Of a DNA stretch of 17,589 bases, positions 1 through 8,179 are shown one piece after another. The notes under the pieces were generated by a model. The model saw only the letters and a list, made by a program, of their open reading frames with translations. It searched no databases and was not told where the DNA came from. The first letter of the stretch is position 1; each line of letters opens with the position of its first letter. Source of the DNA: Bacteroidota bacterium (lineage in GTDB: Bacteria; Bacteroidota; Bacteroidia; Flavobacteriales_D; Crocinitomicaceae); NCBI GenBank assembly GCA_024280195.1, contig JAJRQP010000183.1, forward strand, positions 1 through 17,589, written 5' to 3'. The translations under genes and the position numbers were made by a program.

Positions 1-1127
1 CAATGCTAATCTCTCCGTTAATGGGGCCAATTACCGGTATTGGTTATTCAATTGCAACCTATGATTTTCCTTTGTTTAGAAAGTCATTGAAGAATTTTGG
101 TTTCTCAGCAAGTGCGGCGATTGTAACATCAATGTTGTATTTTTTGTTGACACCGATTCATGCAGAGCATTCTGAGATATTAGCAAGAACGAGTCCTACT
201 ATTTACGACGTGTTTATTGCGTTCTTTGGTGGTTTAGCTGGGATTGTAGCAATCAGTAGTAAAAATAAAGGGAATGTGATTCCAGGTGTTGCTATTGCTA
301 CAGCGTTAATGCCGCCTTTGTGTACCGCAGGTTACGGAATTGCAATTGGAAATTTATCCTACTTCTTAGGAGCGCTATATTTGTTTACAATTAACTCAGT
401 CTTCATTGCTCTGTCAGCTATGATGGTTGCACAATTGTTAAAGTTACCAAAGAAAACATTCTTACTTTCTAAAGAAATCAAGAACAAGAATATTGCAATT
501 GGAGTCGTAATTTTATTAACCATTGTCCCTAGCTTTTTCTTAGGATTAAGCTTAGTGAGAAAAGAAAAATTTACGGCAAAGGCAGAGCAGTTTATTTCTA
601 AAGTAACAATGTGGGAGGGTAATTATCTGTTGAGAGATGCAGTTGATGCTGATGCGAATGAAATCAAATTAATTTATGTCGGAAATGAGTTTGATGCTAA
701 ATCAATTAAGAGGATAGAAGAGAAGGCTTCTGATATGGGGCTCGATGCAAAGATAACTGTTGAACAAGGAGTGAAAATACAAGATTACGAAAAGTTAAAA
801 TCAGAAGATAATGAATTTATAGAATTATCTTCTGAGTATAGTCAGTTGCAGTTGCTTTTATTAGATAATCAGAAAGTGGTTGATAGCCTAGAATCAATCC
901 CTTTGGTTGGGGAGTCACTCCTAAAAGAGATTAAATCTTTCTTTCCTAAAATTAACACATGTAGTTATTCTGTCTCTGAAATGTATATAGATACTCTAAA
1001 GGGGTCTAAATCAGTTGCAATGGTTTATTTTGATGCTTCAGGAGAGTTTTCAAATGAAGAGGAAGAGAAGATTAAGAAGTGGTTAAAAACGAGATTAAAA
1101 ACAAATGATGTTGTTGTAAAATTTTAA
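1..1127 (+). CDS. DUF389 family membrane protein (5' end outside window)
   Basis: This is an uncharacterised integral membrane protein of the DUF389 family. The first readable residues contain the family signature ISPLMGPI, which normally lies well inside the protein, so the true start is to the left of the window and the ATG at position 3 is probably internal. About five membrane segments can be read (roughly residues 33-51, 66-86, 93-113, 120-145 and 163-183, counting from that ATG), including a second conserved stretch, PGVAIATALMPPLC. After them comes a soluble, charged C-terminal part of about 185 residues. The substrate and function of the family are not known, although transport has been suggested from topology. 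The gene ends tail to tail with the minus-strand flippase, and the two TAA stops overlap in the sequence TTAA. The family call is from remembered motifs and I am fairly sure of it. Confidence 0.85.
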   Translation, partial: MLISPLMGPITGIGYSIATYDFPLFRKSLKNFGFSASAAIVTSMLYFLLTPIHAEHSEILARTSPTIYDVFIAFFGGLAGIVAISSKNKGNVIPGVAIATALMPPLCTAGYGIAIGNLSYFLGALYLFTINSVFIALSAMMVAQLLKLPKKTFLLSKEIKNKNIAIGVVILLTIVPSFFLGLSLVRKEKFTAKAEQFISKVTMWEGNYLLRDAVDADANEIKLIYVGNEFDAKSIKRIEEKASDMGLDAKITVEQGVKIQDYEKLKSEDNEFIELSSEYSQLQLLLLDNQKVVDSLESIPLVGESLLKEIKSFFPKINTCSYSVSEMYIDTLKGSKSVAMVYFDASGEFSNEEEEKIKKWLKTRLKTNDVVVKF

Positions 1128-2584
1128 TTCTCACCTTTTAAAATACCGAGGATTCCTTTTATGCTCACCATGCCACTTGTCAGGGCGATCGTTCCGCTAA
1201 TAATCATTCCTAACAGGTATTTAATGGCCCAATGATAATTTAGTTGCTGCGAGTAATACCCGAGGACACAAATAGTGATAGCAAAGGTTAGAATGGTTGT
1301 CAATTTACGAAGATCAAATGTAACTTTAATGATTCTGAAAACCAAGTAAATTTGAATCAATGCTGTTAATGTTTGGGTGATTAAACTAGTGATAGCAGCT
1401 CCATAAGCTCCGTGAGTAGGTATGATGATGTAATTAAGGACTATGTTTAATGTTACTGCTGTTAATGCTGTGATATTCAGCCATTTCAAACTACCGTTAG
1501 CAGTAAGTAAAGTTCCGAAAATGTAAGTGATACCCATGAAAATAAACGAAATCATTAGCATTCCAAATGACTTTGAAGCTTGCAACAACTCTTTGCCTTC
1601 TGATTCAAATCGCCAGTGAATAATCTCTTCTTGATAAAAGAAAGATAAAACTCCAAGAGTGATGGAGAAGGTGAGAATGAGTTTAAATGCGAAGTAGAGA
1701 ATATCAGATACATCTTGCCGTTGTTTAATCATTCTAGCAAATATAGGGAGGAGTAATCCTGCAAAAAGATAGCCGACCATATTGAATGCTTCAAAGAACC
1801 GATAACCTCTGGCGTAAATTGCTGCTTCGATTCCACCATCAGGCAACATTCTCTCCAACATGATTCCGTCTGTCTTATAGCTTGTCATTGTGAGCAAGAT
1901 AAGAATGGCAAAAGGAATGCTCTTCTTGATAATGACCCAAGAGAATTTTTTATTGAAATCGAATTGTATTTTACCTGCTCGTTTTAAAACTAAAAAACCG
2001 GCAACGATTGCTGTAATAACGTACGAGAATGTCTGAGCGTAAACAAACCATTCGATCTTGAAATGTTGTTCAGTAATCCCGCCCCAAAGAAGTACGGAGC
2101 AAATTCCGATTAATAGAATTCTGTCTAATACAGAAATAATACTGTCTTGCTTGAAGAGAAGTAATCCTGCTAAGTTCGATCTGAAGTAGAGAATGAAAGC
2201 TACCAGAACTTGGTTCAATGCAAGGATACCTAGAATTTCAAATTGCTGTTTTGTATAACCTAGAAACAAGCCTGTTATGAGGATGAGAAGCATGTATCCA
2301 ATAGATAGCAAAGCTCTAAGGGTTAGTATTTTGGAGAAGTGCTTTTTTAGTAGGTGGCTATTTTGAGCGATGTTCTTCGTGTTGAAATTGGTGATTCCTA
2401 AATCGAGAAAAATGTTAAGGATAAATGTAATTCCAACCAAAGAGAAATACTCACCGTAAGAACCGGGGTCATTTGCTTCAACTTGTTTGAGCACCTCTGC
2501 GTCAATCCCTAGTATATAGAATGGCTTTACCAGTGCATTTAAGACAAGTACAAGTATTAAATTGGTGATAAACTTCTTTTGCAT
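1124..2584 (-). CDS. Oligosaccharide flippase family protein (MATE/MVF-like, Wzx type)
   Basis: The protein has 486 residues and is almost entirely hydrophobic, with about 12-14 membrane segments spread over its whole length. This is the size and pattern of polysaccharide/lipid-linked oligosaccharide flippases of the MOP superfamily. The N-terminus (MQKKFITNLILVLVLNAL) starts directly in the first helix. An early segment around ANDPGSYGEYFSLVG, followed by a hydrophobic stretch and DLGITNFNTKNIAQ, resembles the N-terminal pattern of Wzx-like proteins. Such proteins move lipid-linked sugars across the inner membrane for surface polysaccharide or O-antigen assembly; the substrate here cannot be told. 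It lies 92 bp downstream of the ROK kinase gene on the same strand and may have its own promoter. Its stop overlaps that of the convergent DUF389 gene by 4 bp. MurJ is a related alternative, but the sequence looks more Wzx-like. Confidence 0.85.
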   Translation of the reverse strand: MQKKFITNLILVLVLNALVKPFYILGIDAEVLKQVEANDPGSYGEYFSLVGITFILNIFLDLGITNFNTKNIAQNSHLLKKHFSKILTLRALLSIGYMLLILITGLFLGYTKQQFEILGILALNQVLVAFILYFRSNLAGLLLFKQDSIISVLDRILLIGICSVLLWGGITEQHFKIEWFVYAQTFSYVITAIVAGFLVLKRAGKIQFDFNKKFSWVIIKKSIPFAILILLTMTSYKTDGIMLERMLPDGGIEAAIYARGYRFFEAFNMVGYLFAGLLLPIFARMIKQRQDVSDILYFAFKLILTFSITLGVLSFFYQEEIIHWRFESEGKELLQASKSFGMLMISFIFMGITYIFGTLLTANGSLKWLNITALTAVTLNIVLNYIIIPTHGAYGAAITSLITQTLTALIQIYLVFRIIKVTFDLRKLTTILTFAITICVLGYYSQQLNYHWAIKYLLGMIISGTIALTSGMVSIKGILGILKGEN

Positions 2585-2626
2585 CGATTGTTAGTAGAAT
2601 CGGAGTGAATTAACTTTTATTGCGTG

Positions 2627-2638
2627 AAAATAGGAAAA
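2627..2638 (-). promoter_or_regulatory. Possible promoter element upstream of the flippase gene
   Basis: The minus-strand 12-mer TTTTCCTATTTT is identical to the one in front of rarA and lies about 42 bases before the flippase start, in the 92-bp gap after the ROK gene. By analogy with the full promoter before the DUF4421 gene, the TATTTT part could be a -7 box, but it lacks the final TTTG of the consensus and has no clear -33 partner. The identity may also be chance in AT-rich DNA. Confidence 0.2.
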
Positions 2639-2676
2639 ATAAAGGGGTAAGAATCGAGAATTGCTAAATAATTGGC

Positions 2677-3609
2677 TTACTTCCACACTAAAGAACTTGC
2701 TCCAAGAACAGCAGCATTTTTATGATGCAATTCTGATGTGAGTACTTTTACTTTATTTTGGTAGATGATCAACATCGCATTTTCCATGTATTGTTTTACT
2801 TTTTTGGTGAATTCTTCCCCGTTTTGCGCTATTCCTCCGAATAAAACATAGGCTTCTGGACTAGAAAAACAAGTGAAATCTGCAAGGGATTCTCCTAGTG
2901 TTTTGGCAGTGAAATTGACAATTTCTTGAGCAAATAAATCACCTTGTTTAGCCAGGTTGAAAATATCTGTTGCTTGAGGTTGTGTTAGTTTTAGTAGAGG
3001 AGAATCATGTTTGTTGTTAGATTCTAACTCGTTGATTGAACGAACGATACCGGTAGCTGAAGCGTATGTTTCAAGACATCCTTTTCTTCCGCAACCGCAA
3101 CTCCTTCCATTTGGAATCACTCGGATATGTCCCAGTTCTCCGGCAAAACCATCGTGTCCGTAAAGAAGTTGATTGTCAATAATGATACCGCTGCCTAATC
3201 CTGTTCCAAGTGTGATGGTGATGAAGTGAGAGAGGCTCTTTGCAACGCCGTATTTTTTTTCTCCAAGTGCTGCTGCATTAGCATCGTTTGTTAGTGTTGC
3301 AGGTACTTTAAATTTCTCGCTGAATAATTTTGCAAGAGGAATTTTTCCTTTCCAAGATAGGTTAGGGGCAAACTCGATTGAACCAGAATGAAAGTTCCCA
3401 TTAGGTGCGCCAATTCCAATTCCTTGGATTTTATTGAGCAAATTTTTCTGCTCTAAAACAGAATAAATGGCATCAACAAGATTTATTGCTTCTTCGCAAC
3501 TCGCTGTCGCAATAGAGTCTTCAAAGACAACCTCTCCATTCTTATCCACAAGTCCAAAAACGGAGTTCGTTCCGCCGATGTCAATGCCTAAAGCATATTC
3601 TTTATTCAT
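2677..3609 (-). CDS. ROK family sugar kinase (glucokinase-like)
   Basis: The 310-residue protein has the full ROK layout. The phosphate-binding loop is GIDIGGTN near residue 8. The catalytic aspartate is in TNDANAAALGE (D109). The second nucleotide loop is LGTGLGSGI near 134-142. The ROK zinc site is H161 with C171, C173 and C178 (CGCGRKGC). E158 and H161, in GELGH, fit the sugar-contacting residues of glucokinases. The expected reaction is ATP-dependent phosphorylation of glucose or a related hexose or amino sugar in the cytoplasm; which sugar cannot be decided. There is no N-terminal helix-turn-helix, so it is a kinase rather than a ROK repressor. Its ATG overlaps the stop of the upstream HD-domain gene in an ATGA (3606-3609), which suggests translational coupling. 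It is the last gene of the rarA chain. Confidence 0.95.
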   Translation of the reverse strand: MNKEYALGIDIGGTNSVFGLVDKNGEVVFEDSIATASCEEAINLVDAIYSVLEQKNLLNKIQGIGIGAPNGNFHSGSIEFAPNLSWKGKIPLAKLFSEKFKVPATLTNDANAAALGEKKYGVAKSLSHFITITLGTGLGSGIIIDNQLLYGHDGFAGELGHIRVIPNGRSCGCGRKGCLETYASATGIVRSINELESNNKHDSPLLKLTQPQATDIFNLAKQGDLFAQEIVNFTAKTLGESLADFTCFSSPEAYVLFGGIAQNGEEFTKKVKQYMENAMLIIYQNKVKVLTSELHHKNAAVLGASSLVWK

Positions 3610-4265
3610 TTTGATTCTTCTTTTGCATTAAAATTCCACTCTTTGAAAAAGGAGGCTAGAAATGTTTCCATAAGAGCGTGACGTTCTTCTCCTAATTTAA
3701 TCCCTGTTGGAGTATTCAGTCTATCTTTTAAAAGTAATAATTTTTCGTAGAAATGGTTGATTGTATTCGTTTTTGAATTGTAATAGTCTTCAAAGGATTC
3801 ATGCATTTTTGCGGTATGTTCAGGTTCGTAGATAGGTTGATTTCTATTTCCTCCATAAGCAAAAGTTCTTGCGATACCTATTGCTCCAATAGCATCCAAT
3901 CGGTCTGCATCTTGGACAATTCGGCCCTCCAAGCAATTCATCTCTGCTTTTGTGTTTGCTCCTTTGTAACTAATGTTGTCAATGATGTACTTTACTTGAG
4001 AAATGGTTTCTTCATTTTCTCCTAATTCTTTCAAAATTTTAGCCGCAACTTTTCCTCCTTCGTCTAATTTTCCACCGTTAAATTTATGATCAGAAATATC
4101 GTGAAGTAATGCCGATAATTCAATGGTTTTCAGGTTACCACCCTCTTTCTCTTGAATGAATCGTGAAAGGTTATAGACACGCATAATATGATGCCAGTCG
4201 TGTCCTGTTGCATCGCCGTCAAATTGGCTTTTAATTTTTTCTTTTACTTGCTCAATTATGTTCAT
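3606..4265 (-). CDS. HD domain phosphohydrolase (YedJ-like)
   Basis: This 219-residue soluble protein carries an HD metal-dependent phosphohydrolase domain. The metal-binding residues are visible in order: H26 in HDWHHIMRV, H55-D56 in LLHDISDH, and D121 in VQDADRLDAIGAIGIAR. The DADRLDAIGA block followed by RTFAYGG is typical of the small YedJ-type HD proteins, and the length also fits them. The natural substrate of the group is not settled (nucleotides or other phosphate esters are usual for HD enzymes), so no specific reaction is assigned. The gene overlaps both neighbours by ATGA: its own start with the stop of the propeller gene (4262-4265), and its stop with the start of the ROK kinase (3606-3609). 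Confidence 0.92.
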   Translation of the reverse strand: MNIIEQVKEKIKSQFDGDATGHDWHHIMRVYNLSRFIQEKEGGNLKTIELSALLHDISDHKFNGGKLDEGGKVAAKILKELGENEETISQVKYIIDNISYKGANTKAEMNCLEGRIVQDADRLDAIGAIGIARTFAYGGNRNQPIYEPEHTAKMHESFEDYYNSKTNTINHFYEKLLLLKDRLNTPTGIKLGEERHALMETFLASFFKEWNFNAKEESK

Positions 4266-5290
4266 TCTTCATTGATTAGTTCGAAGAACTTAATGGTTCC
4301 GTTCTTCATTGTTGCAATTAACTGATCCTCGGTTGTTGCCATACTAAAATAAGTTCCGTCAGCAAATGGAATCCAATCGATGCCTCCATTCTTAGAGAAG
4401 TCAATCCCATTTCTTCCGCAAGAATAGAAGATGCCATTTTTTTCAGTAACACAAGAGCGATAACCTCTAACGGGATGTTCGGCATTAAACCAGGATTCTC
4501 CTCCGTCTTTTGTGTAAAAGCAAACATTCAACCGAATATCAGGGTCTTTGTAGTCACCACCAACTATAACACCGATGCTGTCATTTACAAAGTGCAAAGA
4601 ATAAGCACCAGTTGATTCTCCTGGATAATAAGGAAGTTCAACGATTGTCCACGTTTGGCCTTTGTTTGTCGATTTAAAGAAGCGACTTTTCATTCCTCCA
4701 GATGCAAAAACAAAAGTGCTGTCATTTAATACTTGCACGTTGGGTCCGCTGGCTGCGAATCCTGCTTCGTCTTTAAATGCCTTAACCTTTCCTTCGCAAG
4801 CTTGCCATGATGGACCTCCGTTATTCGTATAGAATAAACTAAAAGTTTTATCAACAGGGTCTCCCATCATAAACCCTGTATTGTTATAAAAATCCATTCC
4901 ATCTAGGAAAATTCCTTTCCAATAAGTTGGTGAATCTACTTTTAGGCTTCCATTTAAATCCATTTTTAGCATTTGTCCATTGTCACCGCTAGAAATGCCT
5001 AAAATTGTGTTGTTGATAAAAGCAATGTCCCTCATTTCTGTGAATGAAGGAAGTTTAAATAACAGTTTACTCTTTCCTGTAGAAATTTTGTAATAGTAAA
5101 GAGCGCCATTAGAGTTGCCGATAAACAAACGGTCGTTGGAGTAGTGGATCCCTCGAGAATAAATGTCCGAGTTATCATATTGATAAACAGGAGCTTTCTT
5201 GTTCTTCTTGATGTACTTCTTCGTTTTGAATTGTCCAAAACTTGTCAAAGCAATGAGCAAAAAAAGAATGCTATTTATTAAATTTCTCAT
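4262..5290 (-). CDS. Secreted Asp-box beta-propeller protein (YCF48/BNR-like)
   Basis: The protein has 342 residues. It begins with a signal peptide (MRNLINSILFLLIALTSFGQ), so it is exported. Four Asp-box/BNR-like units can be read: FYTNNGGPSW (about 153-162), FKSTNKGQTW (205-214), FYTKDGGESW (258-267) and FSKNGGIDW (298-306). Each follows a beta-rich stretch, as in a propeller related to YCF48 and sialidase repeats. In Bacteroidota such proteins are often annotated as oxidoreductases or photosystem assembly factors by homology alone; nothing here shows enzyme activity, and a binding or scaffold role in the periplasm or at the surface is as likely. The start lies inside the end of the acyltransferase gene (20-bp overlap). 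It is kept because the signal peptide begins exactly there. Confidence 0.88.
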   Translation of the reverse strand: MRNLINSILFLLIALTSFGQFKTKKYIKKNKKAPVYQYDNSDIYSRGIHYSNDRLFIGNSNGALYYYKISTGKSKLLFKLPSFTEMRDIAFINNTILGISSGDNGQMLKMDLNGSLKVDSPTYWKGIFLDGMDFYNNTGFMMGDPVDKTFSLFYTNNGGPSWQACEGKVKAFKDEAGFAASGPNVQVLNDSTFVFASGGMKSRFFKSTNKGQTWTIVELPYYPGESTGAYSLHFVNDSIGVIVGGDYKDPDIRLNVCFYTKDGGESWFNAEHPVRGYRSCVTEKNGIFYSCGRNGIDFSKNGGIDWIPFADGTYFSMATTEDQLIATMKNGTIKFFELINEE

Positions 5291-6194
5291 TGAATCGTTT
5301 ACGTTGCTCTTCTTTTAATTGTTTCAAGTTTTCTGGAATTTCTCTTTTCCATCTTTTGTGTGACCAAAGCCAATATTGCGGTGCTTTAATAATTTCTTTT
5401 TCCAATAGTCGTGTGTGCGCTTCGGTAATGTAGCCCCAATCGGTTGTTCTTGGTTCTTCGGTAATTAATTGTAATTCCATTTCGTAATATCCTCGCTTGG
5501 TCTTATGCGTAATGAAAAACACGACAGCATAATCCAATTGATGTGCCATTAATTCTGTTCCAAACAATACTGCGGTTGGTTGATTCAAAAAATGCGACCA
5601 ATAACTTTTACTTGAATTACCAGGAGATTGATCACTCAATACTAAAACTGCTTTCTGATTCTCAATAAAAGAATTCAATTCTTCTCTGTAATTCTTTGCA
5701 TGGATGACTCTCATCCCAAATCGAGCGCGTTTTTCATTTACTTTCTCGTCCCAGAATTTAGAAGTCATTTGTTTGCCAATCCCAAAAGCCTGGTGAGGAA
5801 ATAATAAATCTTGCGAGGTAATTAACCATTCCCAGTTGTTGTAATGTCCTGAAACAAGGAGAACGTTTTTCTTTTTTGCGTGAAGGTCAATCATTAATTC
5901 AGGATTCTTCACTGTGAATCGTTTTTGATAAGCAGACTTTGACATGCTTAGGTTTTTGACTCCTTCTGCAAGAATATCAGTGAAATGACGGTAGAATTTT
6001 AGTTTAATCTTCTTTCTTTCTTTGTCACTTAGATTCGGAAAACTCTTTTTGATGTTCTCTTCAATCACTTTTTTTCGATATGGAAAAATGGAAATGAGTA
6101 TCAAATAGAAAAAGTCTGTAAAAACATAAAGCACAGCCAATGGCAGGCAGGAGAAAGGCAGAACAAATACGTAGTATCCAATTTTCTCTAACAT
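5271..6194 (-). CDS. Lysophospholipid/lipid A acyltransferase family protein (LpxL/HtrB-like)
   Basis: This 307-residue protein has an N-terminal membrane anchor (about residues 8-37) followed by a basic stretch, and then a cytoplasm-facing acyltransferase domain. The catalytic HX4E motif is H117-YNNW-E122 within SGHYNNWEW. The later block SDQSPG (187-192) followed by WSHFLNQPTAVLFGTELMAHQ matches the conserved second half of LpxL/HtrB enzymes. These transfer an acyl chain from acyl-ACP to lipid A precursors at the inner membrane, and the size is normal for the family. The target could be another lipid in Bacteroidota, so the role in lipid A is inference. Its ATG shares one base with the TAA of rarA (TAATG), and its 3' end overlaps the next gene by 20 bp, so it is translated inside the rarA chain. 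Confidence 0.9.
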   Translation of the reverse strand: MLEKIGYYVFVLPFSCLPLAVLYVFTDFFYLILISIFPYRKKVIEENIKKSFPNLSDKERKKIKLKFYRHFTDILAEGVKNLSMSKSAYQKRFTVKNPELMIDLHAKKKNVLLVSGHYNNWEWLITSQDLLFPHQAFGIGKQMTSKFWDEKVNEKRARFGMRVIHAKNYREELNSFIENQKAVLVLSDQSPGNSSKSYWSHFLNQPTAVLFGTELMAHQLDYAVVFFITHKTKRGYYEMELQLITEEPRTTDWGYITEAHTRLLEKEIIKAPQYWLWSHKRWKREIPENLKQLKEEQRKRFNEKFNK

Positions 6195-7474
6195 TATTTC
6201 TTGTATTTATTTTGCCAAAGAGAATTGATGTTATTGGCAATGTCTTGTTCGTTTTTACTGCTTCCTGGAGAGAAAAAATTAACACCATTGATCTCTTCGG
6301 GTAAAAATTCTTGTTGTGTAAAGTTTCCTGGAAAATCATGCGAATATAAGTAGCCTTTTCCATAACCTAAATCTTTCATAAGCTTAGTCGGAGCATTTCG
6401 CAAGGGGAGAGGTATTCCCAAATTCCCTGTTTCTTTGACTAATTGTTGTGCTTTATTAATTGCCATATATGCGGCATTTCCTTTTGCAGAATTTGCTAAA
6501 TAAATAGTGCATTGTGAAAGAATAATTCTTGATTCTGGCCAACCTACAGCTTGCACAGCTTGAAAACAATTGGTTGCGATTAAAAGTGCATTGGGGTTTG
6601 CTAGTCCAATGTCTTCAGATGCGGAAATTAGCAGCCTTCTAGCTATAAATTTTGGATCTTCTCCACCTTCAACCATTCTAGCCAGCCAATAAACTGCAGC
6701 ATTAGGGTCGCTTCCTCGAATGGATTTTATAAAAGCAGAGATAATGTCGTAGTGTTGTTCGCCGTCTTTATCATAACTAGCAACTGATTGTTGTGCTCTT
6801 TCGTTGACAACCTTGTCGGTAATGATTATTTTTTCTTCTTGAAATGTTCCAACAATTATCTCAAAAACATTCAAGAGTTTCCGAGCATCACCTCCAGAAA
6901 TAGCCAATAAAGCACTCGTTTCTTTTAGTTCTATCTTTTTGTTTTTCAGAATGTTATCTTCAATTATTGCTTTGTCTAGAATTTGAGATAAGGATTCTTT
7001 GCTATGGTCGTTTAAGGTATAAACTTGGCAACGAGAAAGCAATGCAGAAATCACTTCAAAGGAAGGGTTTTCAGTGGTTGCTCCAATTAAAGTTACTGTT
7101 CCTTTCTCTACTGCACCTAAAAGTGAATCTTGTTGTGCTTTAGAAAACCGATGAATTTCATCAATGAACAAAATCGTTCCAGACTGCTGAAACATTCCTG
7201 CTTTCTCCACCTTTTGAATAATTTCTCTGACATCTTTTACTCCTGAAGAAATGGCAGATAACGTGTGCATTGGTCGGTCTAGGTGCTTGGCAATTAAGTG
7301 AGCTAATGTTGTTTTTCCAACTCCTGGAGGGCCCCATAAGATCATGGAAGGAATTAGTCCAGAATCTAACGCACGTCTCAATGATGCACCTTTTTTTAGA
7401 AGATGATCTTGACCTGAATAATCATCCAATGTTGTTGGCCGCATTCTTTCTGCTAGAGGTGCTGAGATACTCAT
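6194..7474 (-). CDS. rarA: Replication-associated recombination protein A (RarA/MgsA), AAA+ ATPase
   Basis: This 426-residue AAA+ ATPase is related to clamp loaders and RuvB and acts at stalled replication forks. The N-terminus, PLAERMRPTTLDDYSGQDHLL, is the RarA/WRNIP1 signature. Walker A is GPPGVGKT (48-55), Walker B is LFIDEIHRF (D106, E107), sensor 1 is in GATTENPSFEV (131-141), and SRCQ around R148 is the likely arginine finger. The C-terminal tetramerisation region with WPESRIILSQ and NAAYMAINKA is also present, so the protein is complete. It is the first gene of a five-gene overlapping minus-strand chain that otherwise holds envelope and metabolic genes. A weak promoter-like box lies just upstream (7489-7496). 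Confidence 0.97.
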   Translation of the reverse strand: MSISAPLAERMRPTTLDDYSGQDHLLKKGASLRRALDSGLIPSMILWGPPGVGKTTLAHLIAKHLDRPMHTLSAISSGVKDVREIIQKVEKAGMFQQSGTILFIDEIHRFSKAQQDSLLGAVEKGTVTLIGATTENPSFEVISALLSRCQVYTLNDHSKESLSQILDKAIIEDNILKNKKIELKETSALLAISGGDARKLLNVFEIIVGTFQEEKIIITDKVVNERAQQSVASYDKDGEQHYDIISAFIKSIRGSDPNAAVYWLARMVEGGEDPKFIARRLLISASEDIGLANPNALLIATNCFQAVQAVGWPESRIILSQCTIYLANSAKGNAAYMAINKAQQLVKETGNLGIPLPLRNAPTKLMKDLGYGKGYLYSHDFPGNFTQQEFLPEEINGVNFFSPGSSKNEQDIANNINSLWQNKYKK

Positions 7475-7488
7475 TTAATTTCTTTGTG

Positions 7489-7502
7489 TAAAAATAGGAA
7501 AA
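7489..7502 (-). promoter_or_regulatory. Possible -7 promoter region upstream of rarA
   Basis: On the minus strand the sequence TTTTCCTATTTTTA lies 14 bases before the rarA ATG. TATTTTTA differs from the Bacteroidota -7 consensus TAnnTTTG in its last base, and no clear TTG -33 box lies at the usual distance. The 12-mer TTTTCCTATTTT occurs again upstream of the flippase gene. This is tentative. Confidence 0.25.
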
Positions 7503-7580
7503 TATTGGTTGATTTACAGAAATGAAGAGTAGGAGTTGGGCTATTACTCACATTAACTGGTCGTCTTTCGTATTTTCTTG

Positions 7581-8159
7581 TTAATTATTAGACGGGTTAA
7601 CCGGGAAGTTAGTCATTGCTTTAAATTTACCTCCTTGCTCTTTAAGTGAGTCTGACCAAATTTTATCATTTGATGTGTCCAAAACCTTTTCTTTTGTAAC
7701 ATCATTTAAAATCAACCAAGATTTCTGTGCCATTTCTTCTTTCAATTGTCCTTTGTCCCATCCAGAATAGCCAATGAAGAATCTAATTCTTGATGCTTTT
7801 GAAGGGTCTTTTGTCAAAATGCTTTTAACATCATTAAAATCGCCACCAATAAAAAGACCATTTGAGGTTGGAACGCAAGCGGAAATTTCATCTCCTAAAG
7901 AATGAATGTAAAATAGGTTGGACATATCGACAGGTCCACCAATGCTAATTTTCGCATCAATTTTAGGAAAGCCATCCACGAAATCAGAAATATCGGTGTC
8001 GACGAACTTGTTCAATACAAAGCCGAAACTGCCATCAGAATTGTGGTCACAAAGAAATATTACAGATCTAGAGAAATAATCATCGGCTAGAAATGGTTCT
8101 GCAACAAGTATGCTACCAGCTATGAGTTGGTTGTTATTTTCAAAATTGAAGTCTATCAT
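7581..8159 (-). CDS. yqgE: YqgE/AlgH family protein (DUF179)
   Basis: This 192-residue cytoplasmic protein belongs to the YqgE/AlgH family. Its signature blocks are all present: GSILVAEPFLADDYFSRSV near the start, DGSFGFVLNK (42-51), IGGPVDMSNLFYIHS (73-87), FIGGDF (103-108) and FFIGYSGWDKGQLKEE (127-142). The molecular function of the family is not established. I chose the ATG at 8157-8159. A TTG two codons upstream (8163-8165) would give a start of MSMID and is less likely. The gene lies about 20 bp behind lptD on the same strand and so is probably cotranscribed with it. After its stop, 106 bp separate it from rarA, and I see no clear hairpin terminator there. Confidence 0.94.
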   Translation of the reverse strand: MIDFNFENNNQLIAGSILVAEPFLADDYFSRSVIFLCDHNSDGSFGFVLNKFVDTDISDFVDGFPKIDAKISIGGPVDMSNLFYIHSLGDEISACVPTSNGLFIGGDFNDVKSILTKDPSKASRIRFFIGYSGWDKGQLKEEMAQKSWLILNDVTKEKVLDTSNDKIWSDSLKEQGGKFKAMTNFPVNPSNN

Positions 8160-8179
8160 TGACAACTAAGATATAGAAA

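Noticed and set aside
1117..1126. Palindrome TAAAATTTTA at the DUF389/flippase stop overlap as a bidirectional terminator
   Set aside because: It is all A/T with no loop and no G/C stem, so an intrinsic terminator is not supported.
2585..2602. Short hairpin CGATT/AATCG just upstream of the flippase ATG
   Set aside because: It is only a 5-bp AT-rich stem with an 8-base loop and no flanking pairing. It is too weak to call a terminator or a riboregulator.
3801..4025. 74-codon plus-strand frame rich in cysteine and serine
   Set aside because: It is antisense to the HD-domain gene, which has all its metal-binding motifs. The composition fits a shadow frame.
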